This document shows, in pieces, positions 1 through 12,007 of a stretch of DNA of 64,000 nucleotides. A program made the translations under genes and the position numbers. This stretch comes from Mercurialis annua (Eukaryota > Streptophyta > Magnoliopsida > Malpighiales > Euphorbiaceae). Within the stretch, counting starts at the first letter, position 1; the number at the start of each line of letters is the position of its first letter. The DNA lies in contig NC_065574.1 of assembly GCF_937616625.2 (NCBI RefSeq), forward strand, positions 2,294,001 through 2,358,000, read 5' to 3'. The notes under the pieces were generated by a model. The model searched no databases, was not told the origin of the DNA, and saw only the letters and a program-made list of their open reading frames with translations.

Positions 1-834
1 ACAATATTTTTTTTCTGTTTTACCAACCTCAGATGATTGATCGAAGTGTTGACTTATTACATCTGGCTTGTTGTTGTAAGAGAAGTCAAGAATATTATTA
101 CTTGTAACACAAGACCTAGGGGAAGAAACTGGCATGACTTGCTGTGACCAATTAGGTCTAATTAGGGTTTGAAATTCTTCTTCACCACCACCTTGACCAT
201 ACAAATTACTATTTTGAGAAATTTCTTGTTTTACATCGTATGGATTCAAGAATTTTGGATGGAAATGACTCGCTCCAAACCTATATTCTTCTTCTTGTTC
301 TTCTCCTGTCAAACCACCCCTGAAAAACACATCGTAACGAGTACGCATGTAAGCAGAAATTCACCGAAAATCATTTAATAACTCGTCGTTGTTGGTAAAA
401 TATAAAAATTTAAAAGTAGGTAACCGTTCTATAAAAAAACTTCAGTGAACTATATCGAAAACTAAAGAAGATTGTTTTTAAACCAAGCAAGCAAAAATTC
501 ACCAAAAATCACTTAGTAACATGCCGTTGTTGGTAAAATCTAAAAATTTAAAAATCGATAACCGTAAAAACTTGAGTGAAGTAGACAAAAAAAAGTAAAG
601 AAAGCTTGTTTTTGAATCAAGTAGGCATGCTATTTAATAGTATGAGGTTAATTAATTAAAAAGTGAATTATAGTTGAGATTTAATTACATAAGTAGTTGG
701 CTCCATGACTGAGGAAGCTCTTGGTTGTGATCAAGAAAATAATTAAAACCAAGTGATGAAGATGAAGGAGAAGAAGATGAAGAAGAAGATCCAAAAACAT
801 AAGGAGAAGAAGACAGAAAATTAGGGTTTGCCAT
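1..834 (-). CDS. bHLH transcription factor, bHLH68/bHLH112 clade (partial, 5' exons only)
   Basis: Exons 834-689 and 319-28 (minus); the rest of the gene lies beyond position 1. Exon 1 starts at the second ATG of its frame and encodes a Ser-rich segment ending in NQELPQSWSQLL; the intron (GT at 688, AG at 320) restores the frame so that the text reads SQLLMGGLTGEEQEEE. Exon 2 includes SPRSCVTSNNILDFSYNN. These two motifs are typical of the N-terminal half of bHLH68/69/112/123-type plant proteins, in which the basic helix-loop-helix domain is encoded further downstream, here outside the window. The exon 2 donor is placed after SSE (28/27), since the family continues with CNSTA; a second GT lies at 23-22. 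The intron holds two diverged copies of a segment of about 139 bp. The product is expected to be a nuclear DNA-binding regulator; its target genes cannot be inferred. Confidence 0.8.
349..626. repeat. Diverged tandem duplication inside bHLH intron 1
   Basis: Two consecutive copies of a segment of about 139 bp. Shared blocks include AAATTCACC, GTTGTTGGTAAAAT and TAAAAATTTAAAA, at 357 and again near 496. The copies differ by small indels and substitutions. Similar wording (AGAAATTCAC, TTGCTAAAAT, GTTGATAACC) recurs near 43,390-43,490, so this may be part of a dispersed repeat. Confidence 0.5.
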
Positions 835-3792
835 CAAAAAACAAGCTTCAAATTCTTGTTTTTCCTTCAAAAAAGATAGCATTTATAAAGAAAAATCATC
901 TCCTTTTGATCTTTAATTTCTTGTTTTTTTTTCCTATTCTTTTCTATCACTTTCTTGCTTTTTTTTTTCTTTTTTTCCTTGTTTATGCACTCTTACAAGC
1001 CCTTTGGTAAAGGGTTTCAAAGTTCTGTTTGGTTTGTGAGAAATTTTGAGTACATTTTCTGAAAGAATGTTGATAGAGATGTGGGGTTAATGAGCTTTGT
1101 ATAATTTTATTTTTTTCTTCTTTCATTCATTTAATAACCTTTTTTATTCTTTGCTTTTGCTTTATTATAAAGTGTGTGGGCAACAAAAAAGCTGGTGGGC
1201 TGTTTTTTCACTCCATAAACTAATGTAATTTGTACTGTCTAATTATATAATTATGTGATATATTAATTATTAATGTTTCCTTGATTTGGGGTGGTACATT
1301 GGGATTGTTTCTTGAGTTAGGGTTAGAGTAGGATTAGGGTATTTCGCATTATTATGTCGTTCTCTTTTCTAGTGCAATAATTGATCAAATCAATTACCAA
1401 AACACTAGTGTTTTAAAAATCGGACCTCACCGGCTGGTTAAACCGATTCAATCACATATTGAAGGCTAGGCTGGTTAGAACCCTTTTAAAAATCTGGCTC
1501 ATCCACTTTGAATTAGAAAAAGTTGTATGATCCGATGAGCCATTGAATGACATGTTGAACCGTAAAACCAACCGGTTTTCATAAACTTAATTATAATTTC
1601 TTTAAAACTATAAAATTTCATATAAGAAGTATAATTATATATTTTAGGCCTAATGGTGCCAAAAAGACGAACCTTTTCAACTTTTTAAATATATATATTC
1701 AAATTTTTAAAAAGTTGTAGATTTATTCAAATTTGATAATTTTGTTGTAAATCTATCAATTTTAAAAGATTAGATAGATTTTTAGCGAATTAGTCAAATT
1801 GGGATGAATTTATAAAAAAATAGTCACTTTATAAAAAAATAGATTAATTACCTAGAAAGCATCAGAATTGCTTCCATCAACTAGTAGTAAATCGGGTGAA
1901 CCATCAACTGGTGGCAAATACCGGTCCGGTTTTAAAATAATGCCAAAAATAAAGACATCCAATTTCATTCAAGTAATAATTATTATTATTTTTAAAAAAA
2001 TATTCTACTTGAGATTTATTAAACTTAATGTCCGGATAAAATGTTAGTTTCTAGACTAAAATAAAGCCCTAAAAATGAAATATTTTATCAAATAGTTGGA
2101 GATGGAGGCTACTAATTTTGCAATAAGTGCACATGCCTTCCAAGCAAAAAGGCAATATAAACTTTTGTTGTTTTTTTTCATTTAATTTAGACTTTCAACT
2201 CAGAGACAAAATATAATGATTGAACATTTTTAACTTTTTTTTTTCCTTATTATCAAAAATTGAAAAAACAGTATCCTTTTCTTTTCATAATTAAATGCAT
2301 GTATTTTTCTGTTTAGACTATTAAGTTTAGAATGTTTTTCTATGGTACTTTTACAGATAGTACACAACATGATAAAAACAAAATGAATGTGATCAGTCAG
2401 ATTGATTCTAGCTCTTGTAGAATTATCAATGAATGGGGCAATTGGGCATGTTTTTGTGTTTTTTTGGATGATTTTGATTTGTTGTTTTGTAAGATGAAGA
2501 ATTTCTTAAAATCAGTCAAGGATTTTTATTTCAAAAACACATCCAACAGTGAAAATCATAGGATTTGTAAATATCATTTGACTATATATTTGTAATACAT
2601 CCATTAATGTAAAGTAATGGAGGTCCACAACCATTGTAATTTGAATGAAAATGATTGTTATGTGGAATTTCAAAATGTGGATGTAGCATGTGAGATTCTA
2701 CTTCACTATGTAGTGATGTAAAATTAGAATCAGCTGAATTCGAACAATCGAGCGGTATAATTATTTGGAAAAAAATATATAAAAAATAGAAAATGTATTA
2801 CAAAAACACAAAAACTTTATATGATATGGTAAATGCATGTATCTACGGAGGAATAAATAGTTTACGAACATCAAAAATCTCATTCACATATAAATGAAAT
2901 TTTTGATTTACTAATAGCATAAATCTTATTCACATATTAATGAAATTTTTGATTTGTAGCATTTTGAGTTTTTGTTTTTCATGAGTTGTAGACTGATGTG
3001 GGAGGGGACAAGTTATGGACAAGGATCAGTTGACTAGAAGTGGATAGTTCCTTGTAGTAATAGAACAACTTGATGATAAGGTTGAATTTAGCAGGGTTGT
3101 ACAATAATGGAGGTGAAGAATTTGAATTATAAATTGTGTTATTGGCAGTGGCGGAATTAGAAAATAAAGAGAGCGGAGCTAGATAGAAGTAAAATGACTA
3201 ATGACTAAAAAACAGAATAAAACGATTTAAGAAGAAAATTGATGTCGATAAAGATATAAAGACGATAAAAAATAATTGGTGACTTGTGCTCATCTACCCT
3301 ATCTCCATAATTTTACCCTTGTAGCTATAGCAAAGTGTCGAAACATATTGGCGTATCATGTTTACGTTGTGGTACACTATGATGATATGATTAGAGTCGA
3401 TGCGTATAACACTCATTTGATAATCACGTCAACATGATATGAAAACAAGGCGAGTTACGTATATCAATTCGTATAACCATGTGATCTAGTGGGTCGATTA
3501 TGGATCGTTACAACATGTTCCATTTAACTCATTTATTATAATGGAATGCATATTAACACGACAAGTTTAACTCATTTATTTAAGCGAATCGAATATAGGT
3601 CATATAAACACAACACATTTAGCTTATTTGTCTATATTAAGGGTAACACTAACACAATATATTTACCATATCTATTAATAATATGGCAGATCGGGTTGAC
3701 ACTACATGAGACGATACCACGTCTTAAATCGTGCCATAAACAAATTCACATGTCAGTCTAGACTTTGACATGTTTTATGACGTGTCGCAAAC
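835..3792. other. Intergenic: bHLH upstream region, AT-rich, no gene recognised
   Basis: This is the presumed promoter side of the bHLH gene. It is AT-rich with poly-T runs. Short ORFs on both strands lack family signatures and splice context. Around 1,648 there is a sequence starting GGCCTAATGGTGCCAAAAA that resembles the end of the MULE-type element at 46,289, but no partner end was found. Nothing else could be supported. Confidence 0.6.
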
Positions 3793-3878
3793 GGATTGAC
3801 CAATTTATGACACGAACACGTGGATTGACCAATTTATGACACAAACACGTGGATTGACCAATTTATGACACGAACACA
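3793..3878. repeat. 29-bp tandem repeat, about three copies
   Basis: Units begin at 3793, 3822 and 3851 with GGATTGACCAATTTATGACA, then CGAACACGT. The third unit decays at its end. The surrounding 3.3-3.9 kb (GACACGAACACG-like words) resembles degenerate repeat DNA found widely in plants; no gene is involved. Confidence 0.8.
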
Positions 3879-4528
3879 TTTAATCTCAGCCTTAATCCAT
3901 TTTTTTTCGTATTAGACTATCGTATTCGCATATCATGATCCATTTTGACGTACCTAATCATAGATTAACTTCGACTATCGATTAGGCGCTAAGAAAGAAG
4001 ATGCATGGAGTAAGACCTAAAAGCTCTTTTAATTATCAAGTAAAGCAATATATATGTGTTCAACGATCGTTACAGCATGATACAATTATTTATATAAGTC
4101 ACTACAATACTGAAAGTATACAGAAACCTATTTCAGGACAAGAACCTATTTCAGGACAAGGCAACAACGTATTATTTATAATCAATCAAGTACTTTGTCC
4201 CTCAAAAGGTTTAAAAATTACATCACTCTTTGCCGACACGCTTCCACTCGGAAAGAAATGCTTAATTGACATGAACCATATCCATATGATCAAAGCATCC
4301 ACCAAAAAAAGCAGCTGAGCTTTTCAAGAATTTATGAATTGAGGAAAGGAATTTCTAATTGCAGAAAGATGACAATGAATGATATTCCCAACTAAATAAT
4401 GGGAATAAATAATTCTACAGATAAAACTTTTGATTTCTTGATTTGATTATATGCCTAATTCAGGCACATTATATAATACAGTACACTATGCTGAATTTCT
4501 TTCTATGTTTATTTCTGTTATTGATTGA
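3879..4528. other. Intergenic: downstream of PEX2
   Basis: This is the 3' flank of PEX2 (minus) up to the repeat at 3.8 kb. It probably includes the PEX2 3' untranslated region. The 105-codon plus-strand ORF at 4001-4318 has no recognisable domain and contains only a short internal duplication (ACCTATTTCAGGACAAG). No gene is called. Confidence 0.5.
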
Positions 4529-7500
4529 CTAGGTTTTCTGTTGGCTGCCTAAACCACCATGCCGCTGCATAGCTACCACTGGCTCGCTGCATCTAGGACA
4601 CCGGAATAACGAAGATGCAGCACATCTTGTTCTAAGGCAGTAATAGCAATACCTGACAATATGAAATAGTTATCCTGAATAATAAAGTGATTAAGCTTCT
4701 AATTGCACTTTCCATCGAAATCCAGTAGGCTACTCAAAAAGTTTGGAAATAATGGTGATAAAAGAGAAAATAGACAAAAGACCGACATTTTAGGCTCGGG
4801 ATGAAAGTAACTTTCTAATAGTTGAAGTAAAGAAGGAAAGGGGTGAAGTAATTTATGCACCTGTGCTGACATGGGAGAGCGAGAAATGGAATGGTTGGAG
4901 TCGTCTGGCAAATGGGGCAAGTGCTATCATCTGCTGTGGAATTTGAGGATTTATCCTTTGAAAATGGGCTCAGTAAGTTTTTAACTGATGATGAGTTGAG
5001 AAGAGGAAGAAGCAGTAATAGCATCTCCTGCATATCAGTCAAAGGACGTAAGTTTTAGAAAAGAATTATCATATTTGACTAAACATTTTGGAACTCCCAC
5101 TACCAGCCTAAGGACAGAAAACTCCAAGAAGCAACCAAAATAAAATAATGAAGCATATCTACAGTGAAGGTGAATCGTCATAAGACTTCAAAGATACGCA
5201 TCATCAACCTCAGCTTATAAACCTAGACAGGTTTCAGCAGCGAAAGCATCAAATAGAAGACTTATTCTAGTCAATTTCAAGGGAACGTAAAGCCCATGCA
5301 CAATTCACAGTAATATCCATCTTAACAGCAATGCTTGAAGTTCTACAGCTAAATATTAATTGTCTGCATAACTTCCATTTCCCAATTTTATTAACAGGTC
5401 AGTGCTAAGAAGTACAATGGTGAGTAGTAGGAACATACTAGATAATTGATAACCAAGTTCTCTGCATAAGACATCTAACAGGTGGTAGACAAGGGGCACT
5501 TGAGTTCCAAGTAGCATATGCAAACAAGCTAAGGACACTTACTTGGCAGGGTTCAAGTCTTCAAGGCACAAATGTTGCAAATATTAGCAAATAAAAGATT
5601 ATATGTGCTGAATGTACATCACAGCCATATTGTTTAGTGACAAAGAAATGTATTTCATTGTTGTCCAAGACTAAAAATGTGATCCAAATCTAATTGGCAA
5701 TTCCATTCCCTCCCCAGCCCTACTATGTTGCTTTTCCTTTTCCTCATTTCAATCATGAAACTAAAAGAAAGCAATTTGGCAGGAATCACCAATGAAAAGC
5801 ATTATTAGACACCAAAACAAAGACAACGTCCAATATTTCAGAAACAAAAGAAACGAGTTGAAAAGACCAGCGAGCATAGACCTTTCAGATTAGCACAAAT
5901 ACACAAACCCATTAGAAAATGTTATTTCACGATATTTCCTCGTATCAAGCTTTGGGTCAAAATAGCCCATACCCATAAATCTTAAGAACAAATATTTATA
6001 GATTTTGATAGTTAAGAATTTATTACCGAAAATTCATTCCACACTAATTGGCGATTCATGTACTCAAAGCTAACTGCTCGATTCATATGGGGACTTCCAT
6101 AGACAAGCCTTGCTTTTAATACTCTTTCAACAAGATTCCTAAATCTGCATCAAGCAATTCCATCATTCAACTCCAAACAAAGCAGAATAATCTTTTCCAA
6201 TCTAAGTTTTTTCCAAGAATATCTAACAGAAAATTCAATATTTTGCATGACCTTTTGGACCATTTTTAGAGAAGGTACACTGCACTTTCCCAGTTGCACC
6301 TCTTAATGTAGATGGACTTTAATCTAGTAACATTCATACATAAAATTAACACTTAAGTTATTCTTATGAAAAATTAGACAAAATTGATACCTTCCCGTGT
6401 ATAGAAATATGAGTAGGTTGACACATGATGCAGCCTTATAAATTCCCTCAATACGTTGTAACAGAATCCACGCACGTCGTGCTAGAGGCCTCTGCAAAAT
6501 AAGAGAGGAATCAATGCTCTGACCTCTGAAAATTTTCCACTTTAATTTGAGGTTAAAAAGAAAATGAAGTTTGAAAAAAAAACCTGCTCAGAATCACCCC
6601 ATCTACGAAAGGCGGAGAAGGACTGCAAACGAGCCCATATATATTGACCCCCAACAGTGGCGATGCAATACCAAAGTTTCTGAGCCATAGTCAGTCCAGG
6701 TCCTTCCAAGCCTGTTCTGACTGTAGGAAGCACAGCATGCCAAACAGATAGAAAGAGCTAAGAAAATAATTTCTAATGGAAATTTAAGAAGAAACCGTTA
6801 CATGTTGATCACTCTTTTTTGTGTAGGAATGGTATGAATTGTTTATGTTCCATATAAGATAAAAAGAAGGCATCAAAAGATGGTTGTATGAATAGTGTAT
6901 AAAACTTGCATGTAATTTTTCTCATTAGGTACTCGGGAAGGGGCAATTAAAACTAAATCCATAGGATATTACAAGCACGCTCAAAATCTATTTGGGTCCA
7001 AAGGAGAAACAATATTCATCTATAACCATTAAATTTTTTATAGGAGAAGTTATTACGAGCTATGAAAAATAATGTGTAACGTTATAATCTCATATCAGCA
7101 ACAAATAAAACTTGAAACATAATCCGGTAGAATATAAATTTGTATGTTAAGTAATTCAGACAGGAATGTTTGGGAAGCTTCTGTTTTTACAAACTTTATA
7201 TAGAAGACGTAATAATAAGTCAGAACAGATTGTAACAAACACGCAAGAAAGGAAAGCACCTCTTCCTAATGCATCAGCAGAAGAGCAAAAAAGTCAGAGC
7301 ACGAGATATTCAAAATATGCTTAGACATAAGATATAAAAAGGTATAGAGCCAGTATTTGTAAAACAAGAGCAAATGCAAGAAAAAAGAGCAGACCTGCAT
7401 ACTACCTTTTTCTCTAAATTCGACTGCGCGTTCGTCTCTATAGCGGAGATTCATGAGAGCATTTCCAGGAGTAGGCTTATCTACCCAAATAGAGAACCTC

Positions 7501-8372
7501 CAAATAAGAAACTCAAGGAAAGCATCAAGTTCTGGCTCATATTGAAATAGCATTCCTGGCTAATCATAACAAGTAAAAGTGAAACAAATTAAACAACACT
7601 CTCATGATGAATGACTGATTAATAGACAACCAACATAAAGAATAATTATACAATGCTACAGTTGTGCCACATCATTCGTGCAACAAACAAACGTTTGTAA
7701 TGTTAGGATTATAGGATATTTAATGATAAAAAATAAAGAATTGAATATTACACAACTCCAAATGCTCACTGGCTTGTTGTAAAAATGAGGTGGCACAATC
7801 GTTGCATGGAATAAACCATCCCGACATAAAAAATACATAGATTTTCAAAATAATCGCAAAAATAAATCAATGTTCTGATGCTAAACACAAGAGAAAAATA
7901 ATATTAGTTTACCTTCATTAAAGAGAAAACCTTAACCAATTGCTCTTTTAACATGGCTGACATTTCAATATCTAATCTCCCAGCATCAAATTGATTAACT
8001 CTAGATATCGAAATCGGTATTATTGACTGCCACACAAAAAATATCAAATCAATTCTCTATGAAACAGCTAATAAATACCCAATTCAAAATCAGATACAGC
8101 TGCATACGTTTCCAATCCAATAATTTAGTTAGGGCAAACAAGTATCTTACTATTTAAACGTAATAACCATACTCTACAATAAAATTTTAACTAATTTAAA
8201 AAATTTAGCAAGAAAAAAAGTTTGCCCTAGTCGATAGTAGCAAACTAAGAATGACCTGGTGAGAAAGAGTGAGAGATTGCCATTGAGGAAGCAATTTAAT
8301 GTAAGTGTCGATCCATTCATGCTCAGGCGGCGGAACAAGCAGCGGCGGTGAAGAACTAGAGGCGGTGCTCAT
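4529..8372 (-). CDS. PEX2: Peroxisome biogenesis protein 2 (PEX2), RING-type E3 ubiquitin ligase
   Basis: Exons (minus): 8372-8256, 8026-7913, 7559-7406, 6720-6584, 6491-6391, 6144-6027, 5027-4861, 4652-4529; 1,032 nt, 343 aa, close to the 333 aa of Arabidopsis PEX2. All junctions are GT-AG and keep phase. The start is the ATG giving MSTASSSSPPLLVPPPEHEW. Conserved blocks include PGMLFQYEPELDAFLEF, NALMNLRYRDER, VRTGLEGPGLT and SFEYMNRQLVWNEFS. The C-terminal RING finger is at about residues 284-324 (CPIC, then PCQHRYCYYC, then CPRC). For exon 6 the upstream acceptor at 6145 was chosen because it restores GRFRNLVERVLKARLVY. PEX2 is a multispanning peroxisomal membrane protein that, with PEX10 and PEX12, ubiquitinates the import receptor PEX5 for recycling. 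A MULE-type element begins about 295 bp upstream of the ATG. Confidence 0.95.
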
Positions 8373-8929
8373 TTTCTGAACTGCGGTAATTGTTGAATTG
8401 AGTGATTGCTGCTGCTTCTACTAGTTGCTATTGCAAATCTAGTAGAATGCTATTTGCTTAATTTTTAGTGGGTTTTTTTGTGTTGATTCAATTTGGGAAG
8501 GGTATTTTGGTCTTATTTTTCAGTGTGTTTTCCAGAGAATCGGAGCATGTTTTCCCTTTGCTGATGAGGTGAAGGCGTCAGAGACTCACAAGCTACCAGT
8601 TCTCCATATATTACGCAATTCGAGTTCTATGATCACAATTTAATGAACTTATTTTCTTTTTTAAAAGAGAAAATTAGGAAAAATACTCTCTTTTTAAAAA
8701 TAATAGGATTTCCTACCTCAAGAAGGAAAAGATAGAGAAAATACCTCACCCTTTTACTATAATTATTTTTTTACTCTAAGACATATTTATATTATAATTA
8801 TACCTACTTTTTATTATTATTTTACTCTAATTATATTTTTTTTACTCTAATAATATACCACCTGTTACTCTTTTTTTCCCTTTCTCTTTTTTCTTCTTTC
8901 TCTTCTCTGCTTTCTTCTTTTTTCGTCAT

Positions 8930-8958
8930 CTTCTTCTTCTTCTTCTTCTTCTTCTTCA
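8930..8958. repeat. (TTC)n microsatellite
   Basis: A perfect TTC trinucleotide run within a pyrimidine-rich tract (about 8870-8970), inside the MULE-type element. The Lys/Glu-rich ORF on the minus strand here is only a translation of this tract. Confidence 0.9.
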
Positions 8959-9204
8959 TTTTTATTCTTTTTTTCATCATCGTTCCTTCATCGATCCGTT
9001 GTCGCTCCGCCATCATTTCGTCGTCGCTCCGCCGTTCTTTCATATTTGATTTTAGCGATTTTTTTCTTAATTCGTGGTGATAAATACAATTCATTTTAAC
9101 TTTAAGATCTAAATAAATTAATCTTGATTTTTTTCAATTTTAGATCTAAAAAGCTGCATGAAAAACGATTTTATGATGAAAAAAACGATTTTCTGCAAAC
9201 AAAA

Positions 9205-9735
9205 CAGCATCTGATTATCATATGAGTATCACTGCATTATCATCACATTATCATAACACTGTAGAAAAAATTATTTTTTTTATAAAAAAACAGCCTCTGA
9301 TTATCATATGAGTATCACTGTATTATCATGTAGTTATCATAACATTGCGGGGAAAAAAATTCTGCATAAAATAATGTTTGATTATAAAATCGTTATCATA
9401 ATATTATCATATTTCGTTATCATAACATTATCATATGATACCGAGATGATATTTATGGTATCAAGATGATAATGTTATGATAATATCTATGATTATGTTA
9501 TGATAAAACAATATTTGATTATCATGTCAGTATCAGTATATTATCATGTTGTTATCATAACACTGCAGTAAGATAACTAGATGATAATGAAATATGATAA
9601 TGTTATGATAATATCTATGATTATGTTATGATAAAACAGTATCTGATTATCATCTCCGTATCAGTATATTATCATGTTGTTATCATAACACTGCAGTAAG
9701 ATACCTAGATGATAATGAAATATGATAAGATTATG
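9205..9735. repeat. TTATCAT-rich repeats including a 128-bp tandem duplication
   Basis: A module of the form TGATTATCAT..GTATCA..TATTATCAT..TTATCATAACACTGC recurs near 9210, 9297, 9510 and 9640. The last two modules belong to a near-perfect tandem duplication with a 128-bp period: 9468-9595 and 9596-9723, starting GATAATGTTATGATAATATC. ATGATAA and its complement alternate throughout, so many short hairpins are possible. It forms the core of the MULE-type element. Confidence 0.8.
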
Positions 9736-9948
9736 ATAATTGGATGATAACGTGCGCAAAAATATAATTACAAAAGGATTTATGATAACCAGATGATAAC
9801 GGAGTAAAATCATAAATATTTTTAAACCCAGAGTAAAAACATAAATCTGAAAAAAACGTGAGGTATTTTCTGCAACTTTTCAGTGTTGAGGTAAAATGTA
9901 CAAATATTTTTATTTTTGGAGTAAATACCTAAATTTCCCTTTTTAAAA

Positions 9949-10682
9949 TGACTAATACTCTCAAAAACTATGATCTTTTTTTTTTCAATAGCACTATGAT
10001 TTTGTAATTTCATCAATTACACCATATTTTATATTTTTACGTTTTAATAATACCCTACAATATCAAATTGAACTCTTTTTATCTGGATAAAATTAAAAAA
10101 AAAATGCTTCATATTTTTCAAAAGTTCTAAACCTACATAACTCTTTTTAGATTAAAATAAAAAATAAATTTGTGTAAAATAATTATAGAGTCGAACACTT
10201 ATAAAAAATAAATTTTAGAAATAGATACGATTTTGAACTCGGATAATTTTCTTAAATTTATACCGGACCAATCAAAATTGTGGATATTAAAAAATATTTT
10301 ACCTTTTAAACTTGCATGATTAAAATATAAATGTATCATAAATTTTGAAATTTAATAGGTGAAGGATCTTAAATGAAGCATCCGAAAGTTTTGAAGTTAC
10401 AAATGATGCATAATTTTATCATTAAATTCTTATTTTATTGTTTTAATTTACTTCAAAATAAATTTAATATTAAACTAAAAATTATAATGTATTATTTATT
10501 TCTTATCTATTAAATTTTTAATGTATTTAGTTTTATCTTTGATTAAATTTCTTTGGGAGAAAAAAAAATACAGTTTTATAAGGATTTGTGATAATTGAAA
10601 AATCAATTTAGAGGATGATATTGCAAAATATAAAGTAAAATCACCACAATTTATTCAATATTTCTTCCTCAATACCAAAAAC
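9949..10682. other. Intergenic, AT-rich, nothing recognised
   Basis: Very AT-rich sequence between two mobile elements. There are no ORFs with recognisable domains, no RNA gene and no clear terminal repeats. Confidence 0.5.
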
Positions 10683-11229
10683 TAGGGGTATAAACAACTT
10701 GCACTATTAAGGCATTATTCAAAACCAACTCAAAAAAACAAATTATTAAAGTTATAACCCCTTAGCAACATATGTTAAAGTTATAAATTTCATTCCTTCC
10801 ACAAACGCTTTCTTTTATCAATTATTAAAAAAAAAAACTCAAAAAACATATTCAAGATTGAGCTTCAAAATTTCGAATTTAATCTCAAATTAAACTTGAA
10901 TATTTAATAAAATAATTCGTAAAATTTACAAGGCTAAACAAACCTTTTACACACAGAATAATAATTTACTCCTATTATATTAACTAATGCATACACCGTT
11001 TTGATAAGTTGAATTTTATACTTTATGGTAACTTTTCAAAAACACATCGTATATAATTAGTTTTTAGTAAATAAGTTTTTAATTCAAGTATACTCGAATC
11101 ATGCTCGACATTGAGTAATTATGATGCCGGTTGAACTTGACTTTGAATTAAAAAAAAAATTAATTTGAATTCAAGCATGTATAACACAATTAAAATCGAG
11201 ATTTAACTCGAAACTCGTTTATACCCCTA
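10683..11229. mobile_element. Degenerate hAT-like element
   Basis: The ends are inverted: TAGGGGTATAAAC at 10683 and its complement GTTTATACCCCTA ending at 11229. The 8-bp flanks (CCAAAAAC and TTAAAAAT) agree only partly, as expected for an old insertion. The interior is AT-rich with TCGAA/CTCGA words. The right end lies about 80 bp beyond the THA8 stop codon. Confidence 0.45.
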
Positions 11230-11308
11230 TTAAAAATATCAATAAAGGGCATAAATTTGTATTACAATTAGTCAAATTTAGTTACAATAAAAAGAAAAAA
11301 ATACAATT

Positions 11309-12007
11309 TTACACACTTAATTTATCCAAATTACCTTTAAAAACCCCACCAAATTCCTTATCGACCTCATCAGCCAAAACCTCCTCACCCATCCTCCTCA
11401 ACCCTTTACTCAAAACCCCAACAATATACGCATCAGCAGGCCACGTGTCACCACATCCACTCCTCCTCAACATCTGAACAATCTTGACCGTCGATTCCTT
11501 CCTATCAGCATCTACCACACCTCTAACCACTCTCAAAAATCCCCTGTCGCTCTCCCACATTATCTTCCCCTCATCCTTCCCCAAATCGTCAATCAAACGG
11601 TCAATATCGCCCTCCAATTTGTTTCTCGTGAGCGCTGAGATGACCTCGCCGTACAGATTTAGGTCGATTTGGTCGGAAAACTCTGACCGGAGAATGGTGA
11701 GGACGTGGAGAGCGAGGAGACAGAGGTCTTGACGGAGAAGCTCTTTGAGGATTGCTGAGAGGTCGGATTTGAGTAGGCGAGTGAGATCCGGGAGATTTGA
11801 CGGTGGTGATTTATTGTATGAGCGTTTTAGTGATTGGACGGCTAGGATTGCTTCTTTGCTTAGTATTCTACCTTTAACTAATGGTCCGCGGTTGGAGCGT
11901 GGACCGGAACCGCAGCGGATGACGGTGGCGGTGGTGGTGGTGGTTAGGGTTTTGGATAGGGTTTTTGGAGGGAGAAATATGAGATTTTTATGAAGAGATA
12001 AAGCCAT
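11309..12007 (-). CDS. THA8: THA8, short chloroplast PPR protein for group II intron splicing
   Basis: A single uninterrupted 232-codon frame. The first ~35 residues (MALSLHKNLIFLPPKTLSKT, then Thr-rich) look like a plastid transit peptide. They are followed by NRGPLVKGRILSKEAILAVQ, LLRQDLCLLALHVL and LNLYGEVISALTRNK, the signature blocks of the THA8/EMB3123 family. These proteins have only about four PPR-like helical repeats; the length here is close to the 222 aa that I recall for the Arabidopsis protein. Family knowledge: THA8 binds plastid RNA and is needed for splicing of specific group II introns such as ycf3 intron 2 and trnA. The paralogous THA8-like protein cannot be fully excluded. 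The nearest gene upstream on the same strand is tRNA-Ser. Confidence 0.8.
   Translation of the reverse strand: MALSLHKNLIFLPPKTLSKTLTTTTTATVIRCGSGPRSNRGPLVKGRILSKEAILAVQSLKRSYNKSPPSNLPDLTRLLKSDLSAILKELLRQDLCLLALHVLTILRSEFSDQIDLNLYGEVISALTRNKLEGDIDRLIDDLGKDEGKIMWESDRGFLRVVRGVVDADRKESTVKIVQMLRRSGCGDTWPADAYIVGVLSKGLRRMGEEVLADEVDKEFGGVFKGNLDKLSV

Larger units (their letters stand above)
8667..9939. mobile_element. Non-autonomous Mutator-like (MULE-type) element, 1.27 kb
   Basis: The flanks carry an identical 9-bp AT-rich duplication, TTTTTAAAA, at 8658-8666 and 9940-9948. The ends are imperfect inverted repeats of about 85 bp: GAGAAAATTAGG on the left against GGGAAATTTAGG read inward from the right, both reaching AGAAAATACCTCAC. 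Long TIRs, a 9-bp TSD and a GGGAAA-like terminus fit MULEs. The interior has a (TTC)n tract and TTATCAT-rich tandem repeats and encodes no transposase. Confidence 0.8.

Noticed and set aside
1310..1345. Telomere-like GTTAGGGTTAG sequence
   Set aside because: Only two imperfect units; too short to be interstitial telomeric DNA.
1648..1860. Possible MULE-type element end (GGCCTAATGGTGCCAAAAA)
   Set aside because: No matching inverted end or target duplication was found nearby.
4001..4318. 105-codon plus-strand ORF downstream of PEX2
   Set aside because: No recognisable domain, no conserved motif, atypical composition and an internal 19-bp duplication; likely chance.
7266..7405. Longer PEX2 exon 3 running on past GSMQ
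   Set aside because: Using the donor at 7405 joins K to VRTGLEGPGLT exactly as in the family; the read-through frame would break phase with exon 4.
8831..9094. Lys/Glu-rich ORF on the minus strand
   Set aside because: It is a translation of the (TTC)n and pyrimidine-rich tract inside a transposable element.
11484..11993. Two 82-codon plus-strand ORFs antisense to THA8
   Set aside because: They are shadow frames of the GC-richer THA8 coding exon.
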